Below, piece after piece: positions 27,345 to 37,778 of a stretch of DNA of 64,000 bases; the first letter of the stretch is position 1; the number at the start of each line of letters is the position of its first letter. The stretch spans positions 1-64,000 of the forward strand of contig JADJPG010000026.1 of assembly GCA_016713365.1 (NCBI GenBank), written 5' to 3'. Both the position numbers and the translations under genes were made by a program. The notes beneath the pieces are model-generated. The model was not told the origin of the DNA and searched no databases. It saw nothing but the letters and a program-made list of their open reading frames with translations. The stretch is from Verrucomicrobiota bacterium (GTDB taxonomy: Bacteria; Verrucomicrobiota; Verrucomicrobiia; Limisphaerales; JADJPG01).

Positions 27345-27902
27345 ATGCCCGGTAGCGCCAAAGCCGTTTTCCTCGACCGCGACGGCGTCATCAATCGCGC
27401 GCTCGTTCGGGACAAGAAGCCTTACCCGCCCTCAAGCCTCGCGGAGTTCGAGATTCTTCCCGGCGTTGCCGACGCCTGCCGCAAGTTGAAGGACGCCGGA
27501 TTTCTGCTCGTCGTGACCACGAATCAACCTGATGTCGGGCGCGGCACGATTTCGCAGACCCTCGTCGAATCGCTCCACGCGCACATGTGCCGTGAGCTGC
27601 CCCTGGATCGCGTGGAGGTTTGTTATCATCCGGGCAAAGGCGCTTCGGACTGCGATTGCCGCAAGCCCAAGCCCGGGATGCTGCTGCGCGCGGCGAAGGA
27701 TCTCGGGATCGACCTCGCGCAAAGCTTCATGGTCGGCGACCGCTGGCGGGATATTGATTGTGGTCACGCCGCCGGCTGCGTCACGGTGTTGATCGATTAC
27801 GCGTACGACGAGCCGTTGCGCCAGGCGCCGGATCATCGCGCTCACAGCCTCGCGGAAGCCGCCGATATCATTCTGGCTCTGGACCGTAAAAGACCGGTTT
27901 GA
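27345..27902 (+). CDS. gmhB: D-glycero-D-manno-heptose 1,7-bisphosphate 7-phosphatase (HAD-IIIA)
   Basis: 185 residues. HAD motif I is FLDRDGVINRA with the nucleophile Asp, motif II is TTNQPDVGRG, and motif III/IV is KPKPGMLLRAA...MVGDRWRDID. The zinc loop CYHPGKGASDCDCRKP (C-x-H...C-x-C) is the GmhB hallmark. The enzyme removes the C7 phosphate in heptose activation, following GmhA and a heptose-7-P kinase that is not in the window. The 30 bases before the ATG (GATTTTGGATTTACGATTTA) look like a decayed intergenic repeat. The 3' end lies just before the transaldolase gene. Confidence 0.88.
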   Translation: MPGSAKAVFLDRDGVINRALVRDKKPYPPSSLAEFEILPGVADACRKLKDAGFLLVVTTNQPDVGRGTISQTLVESLHAHMCRELPLDRVEVCYHPGKGASDCDCRKPKPGMLLRAAKDLGIDLAQSFMVGDRWRDIDCGHAAGCVTVLIDYAYDEPLRQAPDHRAHSLAEAADIILALDRKRPV

Positions 27903-27937
27903 AGCGCGTCCCCGGGCCGGATACGTTTTTAACGCAC

Positions 27938-28660
27938 ATGCAAAACTCGTTACAGCAGCTCAAGGTCAAACTCTACGCCGACGGCGCGGACAAGGCGGGC
28001 ATCCTCAGCCTCAACGCGAATCCCGCGATCCAGGGCATGACGACCAATCCCACGCTCATGCGCAAGGCGGGCATCAAGGACTACGAAGCGTTCGCGAAGG
28101 ACATTTTGCAAAGCGTGACGACCAAGCCGATTTCGTTCGAGGTGTTCTCCGACGACTTCCCGGAAATGAAACGTCAGGCGCTGAAGATCGCCGCGTGGGG
28201 AAAGAACGTTTACGTCAAGATTCCGATCACCAACTCCCGCGGCGAATCGTGCCTCGCGTTGATCAAGGAACTCGCTCACCAAGGCGTGCAATTGAACATC
28301 ACCGCCATCCTTACTCTCGCTCAAGTGCGCGGCGTGGCGGAGTCATTGAATCCATCAGTAGCCTCCGTGGTGTCCGTCTTCGCCGGTCGCATCGCGGACA
28401 CCGGTGTGGACCCGGAACCATTGATGCGCGCCAGCGGTGCGTTGCTCGAAAGCCAGCCGAAGGCGGAGTTGCTGTGGGCCAGCGTGCGCGAAGTGCTGAA
28501 CATCTTCCAAGCCGACGCGTGCGGTTGCCATATCGTCACGATCCCGCACGACATCCTCGCCAAAGCGCTGAAGATGGTCGGCACCGACCTGACTGCTCTT
28601 TCACTCGACACCGTGAAGATGTTCGCGGCAGATGCGCAGGCGGCAGGTTTCTCCGTCTAG
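27938..28660 (+). CDS. Short transaldolase (TalC/fructose-6-phosphate aldolase type)
   Basis: 240 residues from the ATG at 27938; an upstream TTG at 27899 overlaps gmhB but adds no conserved residues. The class I TIM-barrel shows KLYADGADKAGILSL, GMTTNPTLMRKAG, the Schiff-base lysine in VYVKIPITN, QLNITAILTLAQV, VSVFAGRIADTGVD and CHIVTIPHDIL. It transfers dihydroxyacetone units between sugar phosphates; a transaldolase can supply sedoheptulose 7-phosphate, the GmhA substrate, which fits its position directly after the heptose genes. Confidence 0.88.
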   Translation: MQNSLQQLKVKLYADGADKAGILSLNANPAIQGMTTNPTLMRKAGIKDYEAFAKDILQSVTTKPISFEVFSDDFPEMKRQALKIAAWGKNVYVKIPITNSRGESCLALIKELAHQGVQLNITAILTLAQVRGVAESLNPSVASVVSVFAGRIADTGVDPEPLMRASGALLESQPKAELLWASVREVLNIFQADACGCHIVTIPHDILAKALKMVGTDLTALSLDTVKMFAADAQAAGFSV

Positions 28661-28741
28661 GCGAACAACGCTGCCCCCCAGCGGAGCGATCACGCGATTG
28701 GTTTTGCCCCACGATTCGGGGCAGGATAAGAATCCTCACAC

Positions 28742-30379
28742 ATGAAAGTCGCGCTGGCTCAGATCAACACCACCGTCGGAGACCTCACCGGAAATGAGGC
28801 GAAAATTCTTGCCGCCTACGAACGCGGCGTGAAGGCAGGCGTTGACCTCGTCATTTGTCCTGAACTCAGCATCTGCGGATATCCGCCGCGAGACTTGCTG
28901 CACAAGCGCAGCTTCATTCCCGCCAACTGGGCCACGGTGCAACGACTGGCCGGCGCCACGGGCAAGACGGGATTGCTCATCGGCTATGCCGGCGGCAACG
29001 ACAAACGTCCCGGGCGCGAAGCCACGAATTCCGCTTCGCTTCTGCAGCACGGCGGCATTCTCGCGACGCGCCACAAAACGCTGCTGCCGACCTATGACGT
29101 GTTCGACGAAGATCGTTACTTCGAACCGGCGACGGAGAATCTTCCTGTCACGTTCAACGGACAAAAGATCGGCATCACGATCTGCGAGGACATCTGGAAC
29201 GATGAAGATTTCTGGAAGGATCGTCGCTACCCGCGCAATCCCGCCGTGGACCTCGCCAACGCCGGAGCGAAGTTGCTGCTGAACATTTCCGCCTCGCCAT
29301 GGCACATCGGGAAGAACCAGACGCGTCGCGAGATGCTCGCCAACCTCGCCGCAAAGACGAATTGTCCCCTGCTCTATTGCAATCTCGTTGGCGGCAATGA
29401 CGAACTGGTCTTTGACGGCGCAAGCATGGCGTTCGACGCCAACGGCCAACTCGGCGCGGAAGGCGGATTCTTCTGCGAAGATTTTCTCGTCGTCGACACC
29501 GCCCAGCCGGGATTCATTGGTCCGCAACTGATGGAAGATGAGGAATCGATCTATCGCGCGCTGGTGCTCGGACTGCGTGATTACGTCCACAAGTGCGGCT
29601 TCAAATCGGTGGTGCTCGGATTGAGCGGCGGCATCGATTCCGCGCTCACTGCCGTCATCGCTGTGGAAGCGCTCGGGCCGGAGAACGTCCGCGGCGTTTC
29701 GTTACCATCGCAGTTTTCATCGCAAGGCAGCCTTGATGACGCGCAGATCCTCGCCACGAATCTCGGCATTCAATACGACGTGATTCCGATTCAGAACGCG
29801 TTCGAAGCGGTGAAAGGCGAACTCGGCTCCATCTTCGCCGGTCGCAAGGAGGACACGACCGAGGAGAACATTCAGGCCCGCCTGCGCGGCGTGATGTTGA
29901 TGGCGATGTCGAACAAGTTCGGCTCGCTGCTGCTCACCACGGGTAACAAAAGCGAACTGGCGGTGGGTTACTGCACGCTTTACGGCGACATGTGCGGCGG
30001 GCTCGCGGTGATCAGCGACGTGCCGAAGACGATGGTTTATCGCATCTCGAACTGGATCAATCGCGAGCGGGAAATCATTCCCGCCGCTTCGATCACGAAA
30101 CCTCCCTCCGCCGAACTGCGCCCGAACCAGACGGATCAGGATTCACTCCCGCCGTACGAAGTGCTGGATGCGATCCTCGAAGCCTACGTGGTGAATTGCA
30201 AATCGCCGCTCGAGATCATGCAGGCTGGATTCACGGAGACGGATGTGAAACGCATCGTGAAACTGATCGATTTCAACGAATACAAACGCCGCCAGGCCGC
30301 ACCGGGAATCAAAGTCACGACGAAGGCGTTTGGGGTCGGACGACGCATTCCGATCGCGCAGCGTTATCGCGAAGTTTGA
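28742..30379 (+). CDS. nadE: Glutamine-dependent NAD+ synthetase
   Basis: 545 residues. The N-terminal nitrilase-type glutaminase domain (about 1-265) has its triad: Glu in ICPELSICGYPPRDLL, Lys in RHKTLLPTYDVFDE and C148 in GITICEDIWND. The C-terminal synthetase (about 270-545) has the PP-loop LGLSGGIDSALTAVIA, LLTTGNKSELAVGYCTLYGDM and PPSAELRPNQTDQDSLP. It amidates nicotinic acid adenine dinucleotide using glutamine and ATP. Full length and intact. Confidence 0.96.
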   Translation: MKVALAQINTTVGDLTGNEAKILAAYERGVKAGVDLVICPELSICGYPPRDLLHKRSFIPANWATVQRLAGATGKTGLLIGYAGGNDKRPGREATNSASLLQHGGILATRHKTLLPTYDVFDEDRYFEPATENLPVTFNGQKIGITICEDIWNDEDFWKDRRYPRNPAVDLANAGAKLLLNISASPWHIGKNQTRREMLANLAAKTNCPLLYCNLVGGNDELVFDGASMAFDANGQLGAEGGFFCEDFLVVDTAQPGFIGPQLMEDEESIYRALVLGLRDYVHKCGFKSVVLGLSGGIDSALTAVIAVEALGPENVRGVSLPSQFSSQGSLDDAQILATNLGIQYDVIPIQNAFEAVKGELGSIFAGRKEDTTEENIQARLRGVMLMAMSNKFGSLLLTTGNKSELAVGYCTLYGDMCGGLAVISDVPKTMVYRISNWINREREIIPAASITKPPSAELRPNQTDQDSLPPYEVLDAILEAYVVNCKSPLEIMQAGFTETDVKRIVKLIDFNEYKRRQAAPGIKVTTKAFGVGRRIPIAQRYREV

Positions 30380-30639
30380 CACCATGGACAGGCGTCCAGT
30401 GGCTGACAGCGCACGGGTTTGCAGCATTGTTCCTGACTGGCGTCGCCGGAAAAGCTCCCGAAAAAATTAGTATTGCCAACCACACTCCTTTGCAGTCTAT
30501 TGCAACCCGTTGAAGGTTCACCGCCTGCTTGCGAAGGACAGTAAGCGATTCTCGGCGGCGGTATTCCCGAAGGTTCAAAAGTTCAATCGCCTGTTTGGGT
30601 GGTTTCCAAAAAATCCTTCAATAACACTGCAAATTACAT
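30380..30639 (+). other. 260-base leader/promoter region of rho
   Basis: No gene is visible. The stretch around 30460-30475 (AAAAAATTAGTATTGCC) is A/T-rich and may hold the promoter. The region just before the start codon lacks a Shine-Dalgarno (GCAAATTACATATG), which is common in this phylum. rho leaders are often autoregulatory, but I can point to no specific structure here. Confidence 0.35.
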
Positions 30640-31770
<1,131 letters not shown>

Positions 31771-31779
31771 TTTACTCAC

Positions 31780-31813
31780 AGCGGGCAGGATGAAACATCC
31801 TGCCCGCTTTTTC
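31780..31813 (+). terminator. Strong Rho-independent terminator after rho
   Basis: AGCGGGCAGGATG (31780-31792) and CATCCTGCCCGCT (31796-31808) form a perfect 13-bp stem with an AAA loop, followed by TTTTTC. The rho transcript thus ends without needing Rho. Confidence 0.93.
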
Positions 31814-31850
31814 GTCCCGCCAACCGCCGCCCCCAACGCCGGTTCCCGAC

Positions 31851-32855
31851 ATGAAACCCAGGGACAAATCCGTTTCTCTCCTTCACTCCCGTCCGCCCCT
31901 TGAGCGGATGATGCGCATCCACCAGGCGATCGCCGCCGGCCAGTATCCCAACGCCACGAAGCTTGCCGCCGAAATCGAAGTCGTCACAAAAACCATCCAT
32001 CGCGACATCGAATTCATGCGCGATCGAATGGGGCTTCCCATCGAGTACGACAGCCGGAAGTTCGGCTACCACTACACCGAGGAGGTCAACGCCTTCCCGA
32101 CGCTCCAGATCACCGAAGGTGAACTCGTCGCTCTGCTCATCGCAGAAAAGGCGCTCCAGCAGTATCGCGGCACCAACTTCGAGAAACCGCTCATCAGCGC
32201 GTTCAAGAAGATGGAGTCTTCCCTGCCCGACACCATCTCGCTGAACTTCGCCGACTGGGACCAAAGCATCTCCTTTCGCACCAGCGCGGAGCCGGTTCTC
32301 AACCTCGAAATCTTCGACGCCCTGGCGAAAGCCACCGCCGGCCACCAGCAACTGGAACTCAGCTACCGCAAGCCCGGCAGCAAGCAGCCGCAACCGCGCG
32401 TCGTCGACCCCTACCATCTCGCGAACATCAACGGCGAATGGTTCCTCTTCGCCTACGATCATCTGCGCAAAGATATCCGCACCTTCGTCCCCTCGCGCAT
32501 TCAGGGAGTTCAGCCGACCGGAAAGAAGTTTCCGCGGCCCGAAAAATTCTCCGTTGAGAAAATCCTCCGCGACAGCTTCGGCGTCCATTCGGCGCAGGGA
32601 GACTACAATGTCGTCATCCGCTTCGACGCGTATGCCGCGGACTACATCCGCGAGAAGCGCTGGCATCCCTCGCAGGAACTACGCGAGCTCAAAGACGGCG
32701 GCGTGGAATTGCGCCTGAAACTCTCCAGCCTCGGTGAAATTCAGCGCTGGATTCTCGGCTGGGGCGGCAGCGCAGTTGTCGTGGCGCCTCCGGAACTCAT
32801 CGACTCCGTCACCAAGGCTGCGCAGAACCTGATCGCCAATCAGCGGCCGTCGTAA
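31851..32855 (+). CDS. WYL-domain transcriptional regulator (YafY type)
   Basis: 334 residues. An N-terminal winged helix (about 18-80, RMMRIHQAIAAGQYPNATKL...TIHRDIEFMRDR) binds DNA; the WYL domain (about 160-255) has LELSYRKPGSK, RVVDPYHLANINGEWFLFAYDH and DIRTFVPSRIQGV; a WCX domain (about 258-325) follows. WYL proteins respond to small ligands or nucleic acid and control operons, often for DNA damage or sugar use. It converges on the rhamnulokinase gene with no gap, so its relation to rhamnose genes is only positional. Confidence 0.9.
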   Translation: MKPRDKSVSLLHSRPPLERMMRIHQAIAAGQYPNATKLAAEIEVVTKTIHRDIEFMRDRMGLPIEYDSRKFGYHYTEEVNAFPTLQITEGELVALLIAEKALQQYRGTNFEKPLISAFKKMESSLPDTISLNFADWDQSISFRTSAEPVLNLEIFDALAKATAGHQQLELSYRKPGSKQPQPRVVDPYHLANINGEWFLFAYDHLRKDIRTFVPSRIQGVQPTGKKFPRPEKFSVEKILRDSFGVHSAQGDYNVVIRFDAYAADYIREKRWHPSQELRELKDGGVELRLKLSSLGEIQRWILGWGGSAVVVAPPELIDSVTKAAQNLIANQRPS

Positions 32856-34328
32856 TCACTTCTTCGCTGTCTGGCAGATCCGCAGAAATTTTTCAGCCGC
32901 AGCATTCCATGCTTCTGCATCCTGCGGCGGGACAACCTTCATCGGCATCGACGCGCGTACAACTGCACGCGCCGCATCTAGGGACGGCAGATGACCGAGG
33001 CCGATCGCCTGAATCAGAACGTTTCCCGCCGCCGTTGCTTCGACCGGACCCGCGTGCACCGGAATCTGCAGCGCATTCGCCGTGAACTGATTCAGCAACT
33101 CGTTCTTGCTGCCGCCGCCCACCACGTGGAGCCGCTGAATTCTACTGCACGTCAGCGTTTCGATCTGATCCCGCGTCCGCCGGTAGAGCAGCGCCAGGCT
33201 TTCCAGCGCGCAACGCACGAATTCTCCCGGTGAATCGGGAATCGCCTGCCCTGTTTCACGACAATAGCCAACGATCGCCTCTGGCATGCTGGCCGAGGCG
33301 AGGAACCGGAGATCTGTTGGATCAATCAACGACACAAACGGCTCCGCCTCCGACGCCAGGTGGGTCAATGTCGCGTAATCAAACTCCCTGCCCTCTGCCG
33401 CCCACGCTCGCCGACATTCCTGCACCAGCCACAGGCCGCTGATGTTTTTCAGAAGCCGGATCGATCCTCCGAAGCCGATCTCGTTCGTGAAGTTCAACTC
33501 CCGGCATTCCGCGGTGACCAGCGGAGCCGGCAGCTCCACGCCCATCAGCGACCACGTTCCGGAACTCAAATACGCCCAGTCCACGCCGGTCGCCGGCACT
33601 GCTGCCACTGCGGCGCCGGTATCATGAGAACAAGACGCCAGCACTTCGATCTCGCCCAGTCCAGTCTCCGCGGCCAACTCAGACTTCAACCGACCGAGGC
33701 GCGTTCCCGACGGGACAACCTCCGGAAACAACCCACGCGGCAAGTTGAGCTTCTCAATCAACGCCTCCGACCACGCGCGTCGGCGCGGATCGTATAATTG
33801 CGTCGTGCTCGCGTTGGATTCTTCTACGCGTCCCACACCGCACAGCTGAAAGTTCACCGCGTCCGCAATCATCAGCATCTGCCTGGCACCAGCGAGTCGC
33901 TCCTTTGATTCAGCCGCGAGCTGATAGACGGTGTTAAGGGGCATGAACTGGATTCCCGTGTGCTCGAACAACGTCGGCCAGTCCACCGCCGCCTTCACCG
34001 CATCCACGCCGCGAGCGGTGCGCGCATCTCGATAGTGGTATACCGGCGACATGATTTCACCAGCGACATTCACCAGGAGATAATCCACACCCCACGAATC
34101 CGCACTGACGCTGGCAATCGGAACCTTCCGAGCTACAGCCTTCTTCAAGCCCACCTTCACCTCGGCGAGAATCTTCACCATGTCCCAGCACAACGAGTTG
34201 TCACCACGAATCGGGACATTCGGAAATCGATGCAACTCCTCCAAGTCGAGACGTCCATTCGACAGGCTGCCCAACATCACCCGTCCGCTTTCCGCTCCAA
34301 GGTCAATCGCGAGATAATGAGTCGTCAT
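32856..34328 (-). CDS. rhaB: Rhamnulokinase
   Basis: 490 residues, FGGY carbohydrate kinase fold. HYLAIDLGAESGRVMLG at the start binds ATP phosphate; SVSADSWGVDYLLV, SCSHDTGAAVAAVPA and ISGLWLVQECRR follow, then LHVVGGGSKNELLNQFTANAL and GNVLIQAIGLG, all typical of RhaB. It phosphorylates L-rhamnulose to rhamnulose 1-phosphate. The ATG at 34328 begins the conserved domain; a TTG at 34340 adds only four residues. It is followed upstream by a class II aldolase gene in the same direction (30-base gap). A rhamnose isomerase gene is not in the window. Confidence 0.92.
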   Translation of the reverse strand: MTTHYLAIDLGAESGRVMLGSLSNGRLDLEELHRFPNVPIRGDNSLCWDMVKILAEVKVGLKKAVARKVPIASVSADSWGVDYLLVNVAGEIMSPVYHYRDARTARGVDAVKAAVDWPTLFEHTGIQFMPLNTVYQLAAESKERLAGARQMLMIADAVNFQLCGVGRVEESNASTTQLYDPRRRAWSEALIEKLNLPRGLFPEVVPSGTRLGRLKSELAAETGLGEIEVLASCSHDTGAAVAAVPATGVDWAYLSSGTWSLMGVELPAPLVTAECRELNFTNEIGFGGSIRLLKNISGLWLVQECRRAWAAEGREFDYATLTHLASEAEPFVSLIDPTDLRFLASASMPEAIVGYCRETGQAIPDSPGEFVRCALESLALLYRRTRDQIETLTCSRIQRLHVVGGGSKNELLNQFTANALQIPVHAGPVEATAAGNVLIQAIGLGHLPSLDAARAVVRASMPMKVVPPQDAEAWNAAAEKFLRICQTAKK

Positions 34329-34358
34329 TGTCGGGATCAATCCTGTCGTGACCGCTGT

Positions 34359-35111
34359 TCAAATCTTCAACTGCTTCTGCCGGTAGGCTTCATCTGGCCG
34401 ACCCGCGATGCGCTCGACATGCTGCGGCGTCATGAAGTTCGGACCGCCCATCGCCGCCGCACCCATGAAGATCGCTGCCGCCTTCGACGCCATGAGAATG
34501 CACGCCATCACCGCCTGCGGCGTGCTGCCCAGCGCGATGATGCCATGATTTTGCAGCAGAATCAGTCGCGGAACATAACCTTCCTTCTCGATGTGCAGCC
34601 GCGTCCGTTCGGCGATTTCACGCGCGAGCGCCAGTCCCGGATCCGCATACGGAACAAACACTGACTCCGCGCCGCAGCAAACCACTTCGTCCGGGAAGAG
34701 CCGGCGTTCCGCGAAGTCCCGGGCTCGTGGCGAGCACAAGACCTGATTCGCCGTCAGCGGATGACAGTGGCCGACGTAATTCACATCGCGCAACGTCAGC
34801 AACCACGCGTGGAACATCGATTCGATGCTCGGTTTCTTGCCCTTCCCTCCTACCCGCGAGTTGAGCAACTGTTCGTCCAGCCCGTCGTCCGTCGACTGCC
34901 GCCGTTCAAAGATCGCGAGCACTTTCGCCGTGTCACAGATGGTGACGTCCTCTTCAGTCAAAGTGGCGAGCGAGGATCCGCTGGCTTTCACCGCGAACTG
35001 ATCGTTGCTCAGCCGCACCGAAGTATTGCCCTCGCCCAAAATCGCCAACTGCCGATCCTCGCGACCAATGTCACGGGACAATTCCAGCATCGCCTTGATC
35101 TTCTCGTTCAT
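34359..35111 (-). CDS. Class II aldolase/adducin family protein, probable rhamnulose-1-phosphate aldolase-type
   Basis: 250 residues. The fold's hallmarks are ILGEGNTSVRLSNDQFAVKASG near the N-terminus, SIESMFHAWLL, the zinc ligands in VNYVGHCHPLTAN (two His) and LLQNHGIIALG (third His). Paired with the rhamnulokinase it most likely cleaves rhamnulose 1-phosphate to DHAP and lactaldehyde, but fuculose- or ribulose-type substrates cannot be excluded. It lies 8 bases after the YqhA-family gene in the leftward direction. Confidence 0.85.
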   Translation of the reverse strand: MNEKIKAMLELSRDIGREDRQLAILGEGNTSVRLSNDQFAVKASGSSLATLTEEDVTICDTAKVLAIFERRQSTDDGLDEQLLNSRVGGKGKKPSIESMFHAWLLTLRDVNYVGHCHPLTANQVLCSPRARDFAERRLFPDEVVCCGAESVFVPYADPGLALAREIAERTRLHIEKEGYVPRLILLQNHGIIALGSTPQAVMACILMASKAAAIFMGAAAMGGPNFMTPQHVERIAGRPDEAYRQKQLKI

Positions 35112-35119
35112 GGGGTTCT

Positions 35120-35686
35120 TCAGTGGCCCTTGTCAGCCGGCTTGAATGTCAGCCGATCAATCCAGGCCAGCGCGATTGCCGAGGCGACAAATGTCACGTG
35201 AATCACCACCTGCCAGAGAATCATTTTGTCGGTGGTCGACGCGTCACCGGCATTGATGAACGTCTTGAGCAAGTGAATCGAAGAGATGCCGATGAGCGCC
35301 GTCGCCAGCTTCACTTTCAGAATTCCGGCGTTCACATGCGACAACCATTCCGGCTGGTCAGGATGCCCTTGGAGATTCAATCGGGACACAAACGTCTCGT
35401 AACCACCCACGATTACCATGATGAGCAGGTTCGCGATCATGACCACGTCGATAAGGCCAAGAACCGTCAGCATCACAATCGTCTCCGTATCCTTCGCCGC
35501 CACTGAAGCCGGCGCCGCATGTCCCAGCAGCGCGAATCCAATCAGATGCCCCAGCTCAACGAGGAAGCGATAGACATACACGGCCTGCGCAATAATCAGC
35601 CCCAGATACAGCGGAGCCTGCAGCCAGCGGCTTAAAAATATCAAACTGCCCAGCGCACTCCTGGACGGTAACTTCGGTTCGCTCAT
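35120..35686 (-). CDS. YqhA family (UPF0114/TIGR00645) membrane protein
   Basis: 188 residues with about four hydrophobic helices: LQAPLYLGLIIAQAVYVYRF, TIVMLTVLGLIDVVMIANLL, a shorter one around LATALIGISSIHLL, and LWQVVIHVTFVASAIALAWI. MVIVGGYETFVSRL between helices 2 and 3 is the family signature. Function is unknown; it is an inner-membrane protein. It starts a short leftward unit with the aldolase and rhamnulokinase genes. Confidence 0.88.
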   Translation of the reverse strand: MSEPKLPSRSALGSLIFLSRWLQAPLYLGLIIAQAVYVYRFLVELGHLIGFALLGHAAPASVAAKDTETIVMLTVLGLIDVVMIANLLIMVIVGGYETFVSRLNLQGHPDQPEWLSHVNAGILKVKLATALIGISSIHLLKTFINAGDASTTDKMILWQVVIHVTFVASAIALAWIDRLTFKPADKGH

Positions 35687-35753
35687 GTCGGGGCGCAGTA
35701 TGCTGAGGCAGCTCCTTCAGTTCAATAGGCGACAGGACGTCGACGGAAAAACA

Positions 35754-36383
35754 CTACGGCCGCTCCGGGCGTGGACGGCCTCCCGGCAGCACCGCGCCCT
35801 GCGTCGCTCCGTGGCGGGTCGTCGCGTCGTACGTCTTGTCCCGCGCCCGGAATTCCCCGATTACCTGCGGACACAAGGCTTCGATCTTCCGCTTCAACCC
35901 GTCGCAATCCGCCGCTTCGCCGAGCGATTGGATGCGCTTGTTCAACTCCGCCGCCGCCGCCACCGCTATGGCGCCATGCCCCGCCTCGTGACCGCCCAGT
36001 GCCGTGATGTATTGCTGCCAGATCTTTCGCGTCGTCTCCGGTGCGTTGGTCGGCGCCATCCAGCGCGGCATGGTAATCGCGATCGCCGTCTGCGTCGTAA
36101 AACTGCTGCACCGGCAACCGCTCGCCGTCGGTGTCACCGTGTACTGCCAGTCCACCCGCCATTCCGTCGTCGCATCATGCGGGGACCGCTCCTTCCACGG
36201 CCGGTTCTGGCGCAAAGATTGGCGCAGCTCAGTAATCGTCACGCCGGTCACGGCGTAGTAATTCGTCGTCCAACTCACGGAGTTCTGCGCTGCGGTCAAG
36301 CGGGGGAAAAGCAGAGAGAAGCAGACGCCCACGACGCAAGTCCAAGTGAACCGCGAACAAACAGTTCGAACCTGAAAGGCCAT
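35754..36383 (-). CDS. DUF922 secreted zinc-protease-like protein
   Basis: 209 residues from the ATG at 36383. A signal peptide (FTWTCVVGVCFSLLFPRLTAAQ) precedes the DUF922 domain: SVSWTTNYYAVTGVTITELRQSL, WRVDWQYTVTPTASGCRCSSF and GGHEAGHGAIAVAAA, whose HEAGH fits an HExxH zinc site. DUF922 is described as a predicted Zn-dependent protease. Two bases separate its start from the upstream cytochrome/WD40 stop, so it is the last gene of a three-gene leftward unit. Confidence 0.85.
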   Translation of the reverse strand: MAFQVRTVCSRFTWTCVVGVCFSLLFPRLTAAQNSVSWTTNYYAVTGVTITELRQSLRQNRPWKERSPHDATTEWRVDWQYTVTPTASGCRCSSFTTQTAIAITMPRWMAPTNAPETTRKIWQQYITALGGHEAGHGAIAVAAAAELNKRIQSLGEAADCDGLKRKIEALCPQVIGEFRARDKTYDATTRHGATQGAVLPGGRPRPERP

Positions 36384-36385
36384 CG

Positions 36386-37759
36386 TCACTTCGCCGCCTG
36401 TTGCACGGGACCGGGCTTGACCGGCGCCGGCACGAACGCGCGAACCAGATCGCCCTTCGCCGCGTCGAACACGCGCACCTTGCCGTCGAAGCCGCCCGTC
36501 ACCACCCAGTTCGTGGAAGGATGATACGTCAACGCAAAGATGGCGCCGTCGTGGCCCTTGAGCGTTGCGACACGCTTCTTGTCGGCGGCATTGAAAACCC
36601 GCGCCTCGCCGCCGATGCTGCCGATGCAGATCGTCTTTCCATCCGGGCTGTAGGCGATCGCCTGCACTGGCCCGGGCATGCGCTCGAACTCCGCGCGCAG
36701 ATTGGAATCGTTGTTGGCCGCCGTGCGTCCCTGATTCTCCGCCATCTTGTAAGTGCGCGTGATGTTCATGTCGCCGCCGTAGGTCACCACGTCTTCCTTC
36801 GGATGCCGCGCAAAGCAGACCACGCCTTCGAGCAGTTTGTTGATGTCGTCGATGAACTGGCCGTTCGACGCGTCGATGAGTTTCATCGCCTTGTCGCGGC
36901 TCCCGCTGAGAATGCGCTTCCCGTCCAACGTCCACGTCGTGGCAAACACCCAGTCACTGTGATTCTCGAACTTCACCAATTCCTTGCCATCCGCCGCGCT
37001 GATGATGCGCACGACTTTGTCCGCGCCGCCGAACGCCAGCCGCGTCCCATCGGGCGACCAGGAGATGCCGTAGATGGAATCAAGCGACACCTTGAACGAC
37101 TTCGGCGCGTTCAACACCGTGCCAGTCGTCGACGCATCCCAAATCTGCACTTCACCGAATCGCGACGGCGCACTGCCCGCCACTGCGAGCTTCTTGCCGT
37201 CCGGCGAAAACGCCAGCGACTCGATGCGCGGCGATTCGCCGACGAGACGCGCGACGATGTTCGACTCCGCGCCACCATGCAGAAGCACTTCGTGATAACC
37301 AGACACGGCGAGCAGCTTGCCATCCGGCGAGAACGCCAGCGCACTGATGACCGGTGGCTGCGTGTTTTCCGGTGCCGCGGTGAGCTTGTAGGAACCCGCG
37401 CCCGCCGGCGTGTCATCCTTCGCGCCCTCAGCAATCCATCGCTCGATCATCGCCACCTCGGCCTTGCTCAATGGGTCGCCTTCTTTTGGCATCGACGGTT
37501 CTTCGCCGGAAATCTCGTCGAGCAACGCGCTCTCTTTCGGCTTTCCCGCCACGAAACCCGGACCGTGCTTGCCACCCTTCTTCAGCAGTTCGTAGCTCGT
37601 CATGTCGAGCTGCCCCTTGAGCTTGCCTGGATGATGACAGCCCGTGCAGCTGCGTTTGAAGACCGGCACGATGTCGTTGTAGTAGCTGACCGGCTTGTCG
37701 GCCGCAGCCACGGTGAGAGTGGTGACAACCAACGAGACTGCGCAGAGAACGCGATTCAT
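36386..37759 (-). CDS. Secreted c-type cytochrome with WD40 repeats (planctomycete type)
   Basis: About 457 residues. The ATG at 37759 has GGAA 6-7 bases upstream and begins a signal peptide (MNRVLCAVSLVVTTLTVAAA). The cytochrome part (about 25-115) has SYYNDIVPVFKRSCTGCHHPGK, a single CxxCH heme site (CTGCH), and an MPKEGDPLSKAEVAMIERWI distal region. Then come about seven WD40 blades (VISALAFSPDGKLLAVSG and repeats of FSPDG-type starts) forming a propeller. Such proteins are frequent beside PPC/DUF1549-type genes in Planctomycetes and Verrucomicrobia; their role is unknown. It lies 19 bases after the PPC gene. Confidence 0.9.
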   Translation of the reverse strand: MNRVLCAVSLVVTTLTVAAADKPVSYYNDIVPVFKRSCTGCHHPGKLKGQLDMTSYELLKKGGKHGPGFVAGKPKESALLDEISGEEPSMPKEGDPLSKAEVAMIERWIAEGAKDDTPAGAGSYKLTAAPENTQPPVISALAFSPDGKLLAVSGYHEVLLHGGAESNIVARLVGESPRIESLAFSPDGKKLAVAGSAPSRFGEVQIWDASTTGTVLNAPKSFKVSLDSIYGISWSPDGTRLAFGGADKVVRIISAADGKELVKFENHSDWVFATTWTLDGKRILSGSRDKAMKLIDASNGQFIDDINKLLEGVVCFARHPKEDVVTYGGDMNITRTYKMAENQGRTAANNDSNLRAEFERMPGPVQAIAYSPDGKTICIGSIGGEARVFNAADKKRVATLKGHDGAIFALTYHPSTNWVVTGGFDGKVRVFDAAKGDLVRAFVPAPVKPGPVQQAAK

Positions 37760-37778
37760 AAGTTCCATTCGGGTTCGG

